Notes: generated by a model from the letters alone, not told the origin. 64,000 nt of DNA from Salibacteraceae bacterium (GCA_018401875.1 JAGYJZ010000002.1:186001-250000), one strand, 5' to 3'. Positions 47,860-57,839 are shown, counted from the first letter of the stretch. Translations and numbers: made by a program.

Positions 47860-50064
47860 ATGAAACACAGATACTCATCGATTTTAATTTTTCTTTCAAT
47901 CCTTGTGAGTTCGAGCCTTTCGGCTCAACTTTCTTATGTTTTCACATCTGCAGGCGCCACTGGTTCAGTAGGGCCAACGCAAGGTCAACTGAACACTGAA
48001 TACGCAAGCACAAACCTTCAAGGAGCAGTTACCTCCGCGAATGGTATTCAAATCTGGACAGTTCCCTCAAGTGGCTTATACAGCATTGAGGCTTATGGCG
48101 CTCAAGGTGGCGGAGCCAATGGAGGCTTTGGAGCTAAGGTTTCAGGCGAGTTTTTACTGAGCGGTGGAGACATACTTCACATTGTGGTTGGACAACAAGG
48201 CCTTACCGACCCAGCTTCTGCTACTGGAGTTGGCGGTGGCGGTGGTAGTTTCGTTGTAAAAAGCCCCGCCATAGCAGTTGGTGATATTTTGGTTATTGCT
48301 GGTGGCGGTGGCGGTGCTGCAAGCACTATTCATCCCGATCGTGATGCCTCAGCCACCAATAACGGCAACAATGGTTTAGTTGCTGCGGGTGTTTCTAACC
48401 CAGATGGTGCTGGGGGCACTGGTGGAAATGGAGGTAACAAATCCGTATCAGGATGCTCTTTAGATAGAGGTGCTGGTGGTGGTGGTTTCTTAACAGATGG
48501 AGGCAGCATCTGTCAATCTGCTGGAGCAGCAAATGGAGGTAGTTCTTTCTTAAATGGCGCTCAAGGTGGCACAGCTAGTGGAGCTGGTTCTATTGGTGGA
48601 TTTGGCGGTGGTGGTGCTACTTGGTCAACAGGTTTCCGAGGAAGCGGAGGTGGTGGTGGCTACTCTGGTGGCGGTGCTGGTCAAATAAACGCAGACTCGC
48701 CAAACCATGCAGGTGGTGGCGGTGGATCATACAATAGCGGATTAAATCAATCAAACACTGGTGGCTTTAATGCTGGAAATGGTCAAGTTGTTATCAGCCC
48801 ACTTTCTTCACCTATACCGAATGAAGCAGGAATGGCTGGAATTGACTCCCCAACTCTTCCAACGTGTGCTGGAACATATCCATTACAAGTTACTGTGGCG
48901 AACTTCGGAAACAACCAAATCACATCTCTGGATGTTCAATGGACATTAAATGGAGGTCCGGTAAGCACTCAGGCAGTAACTTCCGTAATTGACACGTCTG
49001 GTGGTGCGGGCTCAAGTACTGCATCTGTCAACCTCGGAAACATAACAATTTCTGATTCTACAGAGATTAAGGTATGGACAAGTCTCCCTAATGGGGTGCT
49101 TGATACTTCAAATTCAAATGATACTATACTATTGTCGTTTTTCGCTTCTAACCCTATTTTAAATTTGCCTGATGTGGGAATATGCGATGGTAATTTCGCC
49201 ATCTTGGATGCTGGGAGCCAATGGGCTTCTTACGCTTGGAATACTGGCGAAACTTCACAACAAATTGTTATCCTAGCACCTGGAACTTACACCATTTCGG
49301 TTGTTGACACATTCAATTGCCCTGCAACTGATCAAATTATTGCTTCGATAGCCAATAGTCCGAGCATTAACCTCGGACAAAACATTATAGGCTGTGACCA
49401 ACGTGTTCTTAATGCAGGAAATGCAGGAGGAAGCTATCAATGGAACACAAATGATACAACCCAAAGCATTGTGGTTACTGAAAGTGGTGTTTACTTAGTT
49501 ACTGTAACGACAGCGGCAGGATGTGTAGGTTCTGATGGTGTGGCTGTAGAAATTTATGATTCTCCGTCTATCAACCTTGGCGACAACTTCTCTATTTGCA
49601 CAGATCTGAATGAGTCAAGATTACTTGCCGTTTCAGGCTCATTTGTTTCTTATAATTGGAGCACTGGATCAAATCAGAGTTCAATTATCATTGATGGAAA
49701 TCAAGGACTTCAAAATGGCCCCAACACAATAACACTAGGGGTTATAGACGAAAATGGTTGTCAGGGAAATGACACCATAGTTGCCACTATCAAAACGTGT
49801 ATTCCTGCAGGTATTGACGAAGCAAACCAAGATGAGCAACTACTTCTTTATCCGAACCCAGCTACCGATTTGCTCACCGTGAGTTCATCATCTCCTATTA
49901 TACAACTCGAAATCATGGATATTACTGGGCGAGTAGTCTTGAGTTCAGCTAGTCGATCAACTCTCACAAGATCAATTGACGTAAGTCAATTGAAAGCTGG
50001 TTCCTACATGGTCAAGGTTAAGACTAATGCTACTTCAACATTCCAAACGGTGATCATAAAATAA
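47860..50064 (+). CDS. T9SS-secreted glycine-rich surface protein
   Basis: The 734-residue protein has a signal peptide (about residues 1-24, ending SLSAQ). Residues about 75-300 form a glycine-rich domain (AYGAQGGG, GGFGAKVSG, VVGQQG, many GGGGG runs), similar in style to glycine-rich domains of animal ALK-type receptors. A CARDB-like beta domain follows (about 325-430), then three similar immunoglobulin-like repeats with a Y-x-W-N/S-T-G core, and a T9SS sorting domain from about 660 (YPNPA at 664). It is probably a cell-surface or matrix protein. ATG 47860 is chosen over a TTG 6 bases upstream. Confidence 0.87.
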   Translation: MKHRYSSILIFLSILVSSSLSAQLSYVFTSAGATGSVGPTQGQLNTEYASTNLQGAVTSANGIQIWTVPSSGLYSIEAYGAQGGGANGGFGAKVSGEFLLSGGDILHIVVGQQGLTDPASATGVGGGGGSFVVKSPAIAVGDILVIAGGGGGAASTIHPDRDASATNNGNNGLVAAGVSNPDGAGGTGGNGGNKSVSGCSLDRGAGGGGFLTDGGSICQSAGAANGGSSFLNGAQGGTASGAGSIGGFGGGGATWSTGFRGSGGGGGYSGGGAGQINADSPNHAGGGGGSYNSGLNQSNTGGFNAGNGQVVISPLSSPIPNEAGMAGIDSPTLPTCAGTYPLQVTVANFGNNQITSLDVQWTLNGGPVSTQAVTSVIDTSGGAGSSTASVNLGNITISDSTEIKVWTSLPNGVLDTSNSNDTILLSFFASNPILNLPDVGICDGNFAILDAGSQWASYAWNTGETSQQIVILAPGTYTISVVDTFNCPATDQIIASIANSPSINLGQNIIGCDQRVLNAGNAGGSYQWNTNDTTQSIVVTESGVYLVTVTTAAGCVGSDGVAVEIYDSPSINLGDNFSICTDLNESRLLAVSGSFVSYNWSTGSNQSSIIIDGNQGLQNGPNTITLGVIDENGCQGNDTIVATIKTCIPAGIDEANQDEQLLLYPNPATDLLTVSSSSPIIQLEIMDITGRVVLSSASRSTLTRSIDVSQLKAGSYMVKVKTNATSTFQTVIIK
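48094..48740 (+). repeat. Glycine-codon-rich low-complexity segment
   Basis: This segment encodes many runs of three to five glycines using GGT, GGC and GGA codons. The runs are irregular, without a fixed period, so it is compositional repetition inside the coding sequence rather than a tandem array. Confidence 0.6.
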
Positions 50065-50067
50065 AAT

Positions 50068-50102
50068 AAGCGTGCATTAGATTCAATCAATGCACGCTTT
50101 TT
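50068..50102 (+). terminator. Terminator after the glycine-rich T9SS gene
   Basis: An 11-base-pair perfect stem (AAGCGTGCATT at 50068-50078 with AATGCACGCTT at 50089-50099), extended inside by GAT/ATC, is followed by five T. It lies 3 bases after the stop codon. Confidence 0.9.
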
Positions 50103-50146
50103 AAACCTTTTCAATACTTTAAGCACTTACACAAAAACGAAATAAT

Positions 50147-53100
50147 ATGAATTCAAACTTCTACCAAAAAATACAGCACGCACTTTGTGTGATCATAGCT
50201 GGAATATTGGTGCTGAGCCCAACATTTGGATCAGCTCAAAGCAATGATCGAAATTTAGCTCAAGTGAGCAACAACAATCAACATTTACCTTGGTCTAAGG
50301 AGCAACTAGGAAAAGAATTGGTGGACCTCAGAAGCAGGACTACCAAACAATATGAGACAAACAACGGAACTGTGAAGGCATTCTCTGCTCCGAACTCATT
50401 GCACTACCAAGATGCATCAGGTAACTGGAAAGACATTGATTTGACCATTTCAAATAACACTTCGAATAAGTTTGCTTCGCATCCTTATTTGAATATTGAA
50501 AATGCATTTCAAACGTATTATGCCGCTGATCCTTTTTCTGGGTCGGTGATTACAGAAACTTCGGAAGGAGTATTCTACGAATCAATTCAAAGTGTTTATA
50601 CGGTTGATGCAAATAATCAAGTCATATACAACTTCGAATCTTCTTCACCTTCTGAAGTTGTTGTTATCGGAAGTTCAATTGTTTACACAGATGTCTTACC
50701 CTTTACCGACATCAAATACACGCAAAATAGTGATGGTAGAAAATTTGATTTAGTAATTAAAACCGAGGAATTCACAGCATTACTAGGAGCTACTAGCGAA
50801 AAAATTGTGATTGAAGAAAAAATGACTTTACCCGAAGGTTGGGTGGCATCACAAGGCGATCATGGAATTGACCTTCACTCACAAAATGGAGTTTGGATTA
50901 CCAACATACCCACTCCATCAGCTTTAGAAACCGTTTCAAGCACTAAAGAATACGCTTCTGAAAATGAGTTGAAAACCGAAGGTGAAATAACCTTCGAGCA
51001 AATTGGCAATGAATTAACGCTTAAAACTTCTTTCTCAACAGAGTGGATCAAAAACGCAGAAAGAGTTTATCCAATATCGCTTGACCCAACTATCAACGTT
51101 ACTCCTACTAATACAACCTTTTGGACAGGAAGACAAACATCGACTAATGGTACAAAGCAAACTGGCTTTCTTCGACTTACTAATACAATTTCATCTACTT
51201 GGGCCAAATTCGATTTATCGACAGTCCCCCCAGGCGCTCAAGCAATAAACGCCACATACCACGGATATCATTACACCACAACTGGAACACCAGATAAAGT
51301 AACCAAGATCGTTGGTCTCGGAACTACAGATCCTGTTACGGCAGCAAACGCAACCCTTTTTGGGGACATTAACACGAACGGCCCAACTTTTAACTCTAAC
51401 TACATTTATGGAGGATCAGTTTATCAATGGAGAAGCGGTGCGTTAAACGCCACTGGATTAACTAACATTGCAAACGATATATCGACCCAAGGATGGACGG
51501 CTCTGGGTTTCGCATGGTTGAGTGGAACTGCAACTTTTCAGTATCATTATGGACACAATGCCACAGGTGTCGGAGTTCCATTAATTTGTTACCTTGAACT
51601 AGAGTACGCATTAGTCACAGCAGAGAATGATGCTGGAGTGGCTTCATTTGACTCACCAGTTTCACCAATTTGTCCTGGCACTGAGACCGCAGTTGTAACT
51701 ATTCAAAATTTCGGAATCAACCAAATCAGTCCAGTTACGGTGAACTGGACTGTAAATGGAGCTGTGCAAACACCTGTGGTCTATACGGGCACCCTTGATA
51801 CAATTAACGGCACGGGAAATAACACTGCACAAGTTACACTAGGCACCTTCTCAGTGAATGCGCCTGTTCAAATTGAAGCATGGACATCGATGCCGAATAA
51901 TGTAGTAGACACTGTAAATAACAATGACTCAGTAATTGTCAATTTGGCACCAGCATTAAGTGGTAACTATATTATTGGGGCATCTGGCTTAGCGGACTAT
52001 CCAACGTTCAATGCAGCCGCAGATGATCTTGAATCATTTGGTATTTGTGGTCCTGTAGTTTTTGATGTAGAGGACGGACTGTACAATGAACAAGTTGAGA
52101 TACCCCAAATAGTTGGTGCGTTCGATACGAATACCATTACATTCAGATCTATCAATCAGGATAGTTCATTGGTTGAACTCGAATATCCATCAACAAATGC
52201 CGGTGACAACTACATTTTGAGACTAAGCAACGCGAATAACATAATATTAGAACATCTCACTTTGCATAATACTGGTGGAATTTATTCTACAGTAGTGGAT
52301 ATAGTTGGAAATGCGGACAGTAATAGAATTAGCAACTGTCACCTTTACAACAATTACTCAGGCACCAGCACTTTTGGTAGCGTGATATTTACGGGTACAG
52401 GAAGTAATCCAGAGTACAACACTTTCAACAATAACCTCATAGAAGGAGGGAGTTACGGTGCGTATTATTATGGCACGAGCACTACCATCTTAGCACGTGG
52501 AGTTGTATTTGAAAACAACATGTTTTTAAACCAATATTTCTATGGCGCAAGTATTTATTACCTTGACGCTCCAATCTTTAAAAACAATACGGTTACATCT
52601 AATTCAACCTATTCGTTTGGATATGGCTTCTACGCAGGTTATTGTGACAATGAAATGCTCATAGAGGGAAATCATGTTTATACGAGTGAAGGCACCGTCT
52701 GGCCCAGATACGGCATGTATCTTTGGTATAATGATGGCACGGCTGGTACTCCTGGGAAAACCATTAATAATATCATCACATTAGGTACGAGTTCAACGGG
52801 TTCGGGAGAAGCATATTATGGGCTTTATCCATATTACAATGATTTTCAAGAGTTCACGAACAATACCATAACCTTGCGCAATGGTAGCGCTACGTCAAGG
52901 TCTGTATACACCTATTATTGCGATTTTTATGACTTCAAAAATAATCTTGTAGTCAACTATGGTGCTGGTGTTGCTGTGGATTACAATTATGGAACCCCAT
53001 ATGTATTGGATAATAATGCATTTTACGCAGCCACACCCTCCTTGGCTGAATACGATGGTGTCACAAACATCACATCATTGCAAGACTTGCAGGCAGCATC

Positions 53101-54451
53101 AAATCAAGAGGCGAACAGTGTAAGCACAGATCCAGTATTTGTTGATACCGTGGGTGGTATTCACTGCAACGCTATAATAAACAATGCAGGTCAAGTGTTG
53201 CCCAACGTAATAGATGACTTTTACAACAACCTTCGCACGTCATCTCCTGATATCGGGGCAGTAGAGTATATGCCTGGCGGAGTCATATCACTTGGTTTAG
53301 ACTCTATTCTTTGCCAAGACTCACTTTTGCTTGAAATATTAGAACCATTTACCAGCATCATTTGGAACGTAAGTGGAAATCCAATTGGAAATACTGGCAG
53401 TTACTTGCTTACAACAAATGGCGAAGCAGAAAGCTTTTCCATAAATATTGTAGCCACCACACAACACTGTGGAACTGCGTATGCGAGTGACGACATTATT
53501 TTAGTGCCAAATATTTCACTGGACGAATCAGCGCACTTATGCCCTTCAGAGACCCTTGAATTAGATGCGCAAGGAGGATTCAACAGCACTTATACGTGGT
53601 TTCCTGTAAACTCAACCGCAAGCTCAATCGAGGTTAGTGAAGCTGGGATTTACATTGGTCAAAAAAATGAGTTTGGTTGTATTTCAACAGATACAATCAT
53701 TGTAACTGCTTCACAAGCACCAAGTATTGATAACCAAGAAGTTTGTTCAAGTGATCTTCCTATTCAATTGGATGCAACGGTTAACGGTGGTAATTCATAC
53801 AACTGGAGTGCTGGTAGTTCAACAAATACTGCTGTAAATAGCATTTCAGCTGGTGGTTCTTACACTATTTCAATTCAAGACATCTATGGCTGCGATTATG
53901 TGCACGCTTTTGATCTTGAGGAAATAGACATTCCTTCACCATTAATTACCGCTTCAGTGGTAAGTGGCAATGCATATACTTTCGTAGGCGGAAGTTCCAA
54001 TAGTGCAGGAAGTAATGCAACCTATACATGGTCTGTTAGCCCAGGCGGTGCCACGTTCGTAGGACAGGTGTTCACCTATATTTTTCCTTGGAGTAATTCT
54101 GGTGAAGCGTCTTACACGGTTTCATTAAGTGTAGCTAATGATTGCGGTGAAGGATCGACCACTCAAACGGTAACTCCCAGTGCGACTGGCATCAACGACC
54201 TTGATATCGCAAATATGGTTAGTGTTTACCCAAATCCTGTAAACGAGATACTCAATGTAGTATTCCCTGCATCACAAGCCGACATAAGCATGAGTCTAAT
54301 GGATTTGACTGGACGGGTAGTTCTAAGTCAAAATTTCAACAACTCTTACATTTTAAACCTAAATGTTTCTTCTATCGCATCAGGTTCATATATGCTTCAA
54401 ATAAGTTCAAGTGACTTAGGCACATTTACTAAGCAAATTATTGTAAGGTAG
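50147..54451 (+). CDS. Large multidomain T9SS surface protein with beta-helix
   Basis: The 1434-residue protein has a signal peptide (about residues 1-31). Residues about 60-310 resemble the N-terminal part of RHS/wall-associated proteins (LHYQDASGNWKDIDLTI, then YPISLDPT), followed by a DNRLRE/CBM-like beta domain (about 320-485). A CARDB-like module (about 490-600) is shared with the upstream neighbour. Residues about 610-1045 look like a right-handed parallel beta-helix with many short N-N-T/I turns. Immunoglobulin-like repeats and a T9SS sorting domain (YPNPV at 1361) follow. I infer a surface adhesin or glycan-binding protein; no catalytic residues are evident. Confidence 0.87.
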   Translation: MNSNFYQKIQHALCVIIAGILVLSPTFGSAQSNDRNLAQVSNNNQHLPWSKEQLGKELVDLRSRTTKQYETNNGTVKAFSAPNSLHYQDASGNWKDIDLTISNNTSNKFASHPYLNIENAFQTYYAADPFSGSVITETSEGVFYESIQSVYTVDANNQVIYNFESSSPSEVVVIGSSIVYTDVLPFTDIKYTQNSDGRKFDLVIKTEEFTALLGATSEKIVIEEKMTLPEGWVASQGDHGIDLHSQNGVWITNIPTPSALETVSSTKEYASENELKTEGEITFEQIGNELTLKTSFSTEWIKNAERVYPISLDPTINVTPTNTTFWTGRQTSTNGTKQTGFLRLTNTISSTWAKFDLSTVPPGAQAINATYHGYHYTTTGTPDKVTKIVGLGTTDPVTAANATLFGDINTNGPTFNSNYIYGGSVYQWRSGALNATGLTNIANDISTQGWTALGFAWLSGTATFQYHYGHNATGVGVPLICYLELEYALVTAENDAGVASFDSPVSPICPGTETAVVTIQNFGINQISPVTVNWTVNGAVQTPVVYTGTLDTINGTGNNTAQVTLGTFSVNAPVQIEAWTSMPNNVVDTVNNNDSVIVNLAPALSGNYIIGASGLADYPTFNAAADDLESFGICGPVVFDVEDGLYNEQVEIPQIVGAFDTNTITFRSINQDSSLVELEYPSTNAGDNYILRLSNANNIILEHLTLHNTGGIYSTVVDIVGNADSNRISNCHLYNNYSGTSTFGSVIFTGTGSNPEYNTFNNNLIEGGSYGAYYYGTSTTILARGVVFENNMFLNQYFYGASIYYLDAPIFKNNTVTSNSTYSFGYGFYAGYCDNEMLIEGNHVYTSEGTVWPRYGMYLWYNDGTAGTPGKTINNIITLGTSSTGSGEAYYGLYPYYNDFQEFTNNTITLRNGSATSRSVYTYYCDFYDFKNNLVVNYGAGVAVDYNYGTPYVLDNNAFYAATPSLAEYDGVTNITSLQDLQAASNQEANSVSTDPVFVDTVGGIHCNAIINNAGQVLPNVIDDFYNNLRTSSPDIGAVEYMPGGVISLGLDSILCQDSLLLEILEPFTSIIWNVSGNPIGNTGSYLLTTNGEAESFSINIVATTQHCGTAYASDDIILVPNISLDESAHLCPSETLELDAQGGFNSTYTWFPVNSTASSIEVSEAGIYIGQKNEFGCISTDTIIVTASQAPSIDNQEVCSSDLPIQLDATVNGGNSYNWSAGSSTNTAVNSISAGGSYTISIQDIYGCDYVHAFDLEEIDIPSPLITASVVSGNAYTFVGGSSNSAGSNATYTWSVSPGGATFVGQVFTYIFPWSNSGEASYTVSLSVANDCGEGSTTQTVTPSATGINDLDIANMVSVYPNPVNEILNVVFPASQADISMSLMDLTGRVVLSQNFNNSYILNLNVSSIASGSYMLQISSSDLGTFTKQIIVR

Positions 54452-54471
54452 TTTTATAATTCTTTCGTTTT

Positions 54472-54508
54472 AAAAGGACTGATTCTCAAAAAGAATCGGT
54501 CCTTTTTT
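54472..54508 (+). terminator. Terminator after the large T9SS gene
   Basis: A 15-base-pair stem with one G-T pair (54472-54486 with 54492-54506, arm AAAAGGACTGATTCT) and loop CAAAA is followed by a T run. It lies 20 bases after the stop codon. Confidence 0.92.
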
Positions 54509-54621
54509 ATGAATACTCAAGCTATATTTTCGCACTTATTACTAGGATAAACCGCACACACCTAATCGCTCAAAGCATCTATTAACCCGACTAACATCAT
54601 TTTTATTTCGACTAAAGGTAT

Positions 54622-54653
54622 TTTGTACTAATATTTTACTACTTTAGTACAAA
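54622..54653. promoter_or_regulatory. Perfect 10-bp inverted repeat before the DUF5684 gene
   Basis: TTTGTACTAA (54622-54631) and TTAGTACAAA (54644-54653) are perfect inverted copies separated by 12 AT-rich bases. The repeat ends 11 bases before ATG 54665, where it could serve as an operator or fold in the mRNA leader. No T run follows, so it is not a terminator. The rest of the gap from 54509 is AT-rich and shows nothing clear. Confidence 0.55.
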
Positions 54654-54664
54654 TCTTTAACGTT

Positions 54665-55183
54665 ATGGAATCAATTATTAACTCCTTCATAGAGACATTT
54701 CCGTTTCTTGCATCCTTCGGGCCTGGTGTCCTTATTCCTCTTGCGTGTTTTGCCCTCGTTGGTATTTTAGCTCAGTGGTCGTTGTACGACAAATGCGGAT
54801 TGCCTGGAATAGATTGCGTCATTCCTGTAAAAAATGTCATTTCATTCTTGAAAATTGTAGGGCGACCAGCTTCCCACAGTTTACTTGTAATAATTCCTCC
54901 ACCCGTAATCATTCTCAGTTTGGTTTTCATTAATGACTCAATCATGGCATATGCGATCGCTGGAGTAATTGGTGGGGTTTGGGCTTTGTTTATGATGAAG
55001 GTGTACATTGAGCTATGCCAAAGCTTCGGGCATTATAAAATGCTCGACTACGCCTTGGTGATACTTTTCAACGGTTTTTATGTGTTGCACTTGGGTCTCT
55101 CTTATTCAGAAAAATACAAAGGACCTGTTTACAACGTTCAAAAAAAAGAAAAGAGTGATCAGCTAAAAGGTCAACTCGCGTGA
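54665..55183 (+). CDS. Small membrane protein, DUF5684-like
   Basis: The 172-residue protein has four hydrophobic spans (about residues 20-38, 68-92, 94-112 and 125-142). The pattern KCGLPGIDCVIPVKNVISFLKIVGRP, with a glycine-proline turn, a loop ending in PVKN and an LKIVGRP segment, resembles the DUF5684 membrane family (usually KAGKPGWAAIIPIYN...LKIVGRPWW). The tail is charged and cytoplasmic. Function is unknown. Its stop codon abuts the alaS stop codon on the other strand. A perfect inverted repeat lies just upstream of its start. Confidence 0.72.
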   Translation: MESIINSFIETFPFLASFGPGVLIPLACFALVGILAQWSLYDKCGLPGIDCVIPVKNVISFLKIVGRPASHSLLVIIPPPVIILSLVFINDSIMAYAIAGVIGGVWALFMMKVYIELCQSFGHYKMLDYALVILFNGFYVLHLGLSYSEKYKGPVYNVQKKEKSDQLKGQLA

Positions 55184-57799
55184 TTAAGTTAATAGTTTAG
55201 CACGGTCAAGGGCTCTTTGGAGCCCTTCGCTGTTTTTACCCCCAGCCATTGCTAAAAACTTTTGACCTCCGCCACCTCCATCAATCTCAGAGGCTAGCTC
55301 GCGCACTAATTTTGAGGCATCCATATCTGCTGATTCTGCAAGAGATCTGCTGATTCCCACAATAATGAACGGTTTAGCTTCAAACTCACCGCCTATTATT
55401 GCAACAAGATTATCAATCTCGAGTGTTAAATTGTATACCGTATCCTTAGCAGATTTGCCATCGATGCCTGAAATTCTTTGAATTAAAACCTCTCGATCGC
55501 CACGCTTTTCAATAGTCATTTTAAGCGATTCTTTTAATCGACCTTTTTCGCGAATCTCAAATTCCTCGACTTGTTTCTGGGCCGATTTGCTTTCGAGCTG
55601 AAGTTTTTGAATGGCCGCTAGTAAATCCTTTGGATAACCGAGCGATTCATTAATGCTATCTAGTACACTTAAAGAATTAGCAATATAATTTGCATGTGCT
55701 TGTCCTGTGAGCGCCTCAATTCTTCTGATGCCACTTGCCACACTGCTTTCTGAGGTTATTTTAAACCCTCCGATCTCAAATGTGGAGGCAACGTGCGTGC
55801 CTCCGCAAAGCTCAATGGAGTCTCCAAACTTCACTACGCGCACTTCATCACCGTACTTCTCACCAAACAATGCCATAGCGCCCATTTCCTTCGCTTCTGA
55901 AATGGGCATTTTACGCCATTCTTGAAGTTCGACCGATTGCCGAATGGCCTTATTCACTGATGCTTCTATTGCGTTTAGTTGGTCATTCGTAATTTTTTCG
56001 AAATGAGAAAAGTCAAACCTCAATTTATCAGGAGAAACCAAAGAACCCTTTTGCTCAACATGATCGCCAAGGACTTGACGAAGAGCGTGATGCATCAAAT
56101 GCGTTGCGGAATGATTCCTTTTAATATCAGCACGCCTCAACACATCCACTTGAGCGATTACCACGCCATTAATGGATTTGACTCTTTCAGTTACAATATG
56201 AATAATTTCGTTATTCTCCTTTTTCGTGTCTGCAACTTGAATTTCTTGACCGTCAATAATTAATTTCCCTGTGTCGCCAACCTGCCCTCCGCTCTCTGCG
56301 TAAAATGGAGTTTCCAACAGCACGAGTTGTATTACCTCTTTACTTTTAACTGTTGCCGAACGAAATTTTGCAATTTTCGTGGATGCACTGTGCTGATCAT
56401 ACCCGAGAAAAATGCTATTGCTTCCTTCGTTAACCACTGTCCAATCGCCAAACGATGTTTTTGTTGCATTACGCGACCTTTCCTTTTGCTTTTCTAATGC
56501 AACAGAAAAACCAGGCAAGTCAACTTTCCAATTTTTCTCCTCGGCAATTAGGTTCGTCAAATCAATTGGAAAACCAAACGTATCGTAAAGCTCGAAGGCT
56601 ACTTCACCGGGAATCACATGTTCACCAGTGCCATTAAAAATGACGTTCAGCTTTTCCAACCCCTTGTCTAACGTTGACAAAAATGAAGACTCCTCTTCTT
56701 TCACCACTTTGTTAAGGAGATCCTTGTTTCGCTGCAATTCAGGAAAATCCACTCCCATTTCGTCTACCAATGTCATCACTACCTTATGAATGAATGGCAC
56801 ACTCATGTTCAGCTGACTAAAGCCATAGCGAATGGCTCTTCTGAGAACCCTTCGAATAACATATCCCGCACCTGTATTTGACGGAAGCTGTCCATCAGCA
56901 ATGCAGAACCCAACAGCACGCACGTGATCTGCAATCACACGAAAAGCAACGTCAGAAAGCGAATCACTCCCGTGATATTTTACATTGGTGTGCGTTTCGA
57001 TGCTTTTGATTAATGCTTGAAAAATGTCAGTGTCATAGTTTGAAGAAACCCCTTGCAAAACGCGCACAAGGCGCTCTAAGCCCATACCCGTATCGATATG
57101 CTTATTCTTTAACGGCTCTAATTTTCCATTCTCGAGCCGATTGAACTGCATAAACACCAAGTTCCAAATTTCGATGACTTCAGGATGGTCAGCATTTACT
57201 AATGCACTTCCATCTGTCTCTTTTCGATCTGCATCGGATCTAAGATCTACGTGAATTTCTGAGCACGGACCGCACGGCCCTGTTTCGCCCATTTCCCAAA
57301 AATTATCTTTTCTATTGAACGCTAAAATCCTATTCTCGGGAACGTATTTCATCCACAACTGTTTCGCTTCATGATCGGCTTCCACCCCAAGTTCTAGATC
57401 GCCCTCAAAGACTGATACATACAACCGGCCTTTATCTAAACCATACACATCAACCAACAATTCCCAAGCATAGTCAATGGCTTCTTTCTTAAAGTAGTCT
57501 CCAAACGACCAATTTCCAAGCATCTCAAACATAGTGTGATGGTAGTGGTCTCGGCCTACTTCCTCTAAATCATTGTGTTTTCCTGACACACGCAAACATT
57601 TTTGTGTATCGGCAACCCTTGTAAACTGCGTTTCTTCGTTGCCAACAAAAATGCTTTTAAACTGATTCATCCCGGCATTGGTGAACATTAGGGTTGGATC
57701 ATCTTTGATCACAATTGGTGCGGAAGTAACGATCTGATGTCCCTTTTCCTTAAAATACTCTTGAAACCTTGTTCGCACTTTACGCGTAGTCCACTCCAT
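55184..57799 (-). CDS. alaS: Alanyl-tRNA synthetase
   Basis: AlaRS charges tRNA(Ala) and edits mischarged serine or glycine. The 871-residue protein has the class II catalytic core (TFTNAGMNQFK-like MFTNAGMNQFKSIFVG, RVADTQKCLR, GDYFKKEAI, TGMGLERL), the editing domain with zinc-type HxxxH in NHSATHLMHHALR and CGGTHV, and the C-terminal DHHA1 domain with GGGGGQKFLAMAGG. Length is normal. It is monocistronic, with its own strong promoter, and ends without a spacer against the convergent membrane-protein gene. Confidence 0.97.
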   Translation of the reverse strand: MEWTTRKVRTRFQEYFKEKGHQIVTSAPIVIKDDPTLMFTNAGMNQFKSIFVGNEETQFTRVADTQKCLRVSGKHNDLEEVGRDHYHHTMFEMLGNWSFGDYFKKEAIDYAWELLVDVYGLDKGRLYVSVFEGDLELGVEADHEAKQLWMKYVPENRILAFNRKDNFWEMGETGPCGPCSEIHVDLRSDADRKETDGSALVNADHPEVIEIWNLVFMQFNRLENGKLEPLKNKHIDTGMGLERLVRVLQGVSSNYDTDIFQALIKSIETHTNVKYHGSDSLSDVAFRVIADHVRAVGFCIADGQLPSNTGAGYVIRRVLRRAIRYGFSQLNMSVPFIHKVVMTLVDEMGVDFPELQRNKDLLNKVVKEEESSFLSTLDKGLEKLNVIFNGTGEHVIPGEVAFELYDTFGFPIDLTNLIAEEKNWKVDLPGFSVALEKQKERSRNATKTSFGDWTVVNEGSNSIFLGYDQHSASTKIAKFRSATVKSKEVIQLVLLETPFYAESGGQVGDTGKLIIDGQEIQVADTKKENNEIIHIVTERVKSINGVVIAQVDVLRRADIKRNHSATHLMHHALRQVLGDHVEQKGSLVSPDKLRFDFSHFEKITNDQLNAIEASVNKAIRQSVELQEWRKMPISEAKEMGAMALFGEKYGDEVRVVKFGDSIELCGGTHVASTFEIGGFKITSESSVASGIRRIEALTGQAHANYIANSLSVLDSINESLGYPKDLLAAIQKLQLESKSAQKQVEEFEIREKGRLKESLKMTIEKRGDREVLIQRISGIDGKSAKDTVYNLTLEIDNLVAIIGGEFEAKPFIIVGISRSLAESADMDASKLVRELASEIDGGGGGQKFLAMAGGKNSEGLQRALDRAKLLT

Positions 57800-57839
57800 A
57801 ATCTGTTAATTTCGCTGAAATTCCGTTTATTAAAGGATG

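Noticed and set aside
48094..48740. Glycine-rich repeats as a CRISPR-like or tandem repeat array
   Set aside because: There is no fixed repeat unit or spacer length, and the frame is open with a signal peptide and T9SS tail around it.
50103..50146. Promoter before the large T9SS gene (TACTTTAA at 50115)
   Set aside because: Two mismatches to TAnnTTTG and no TTG at the proper distance.
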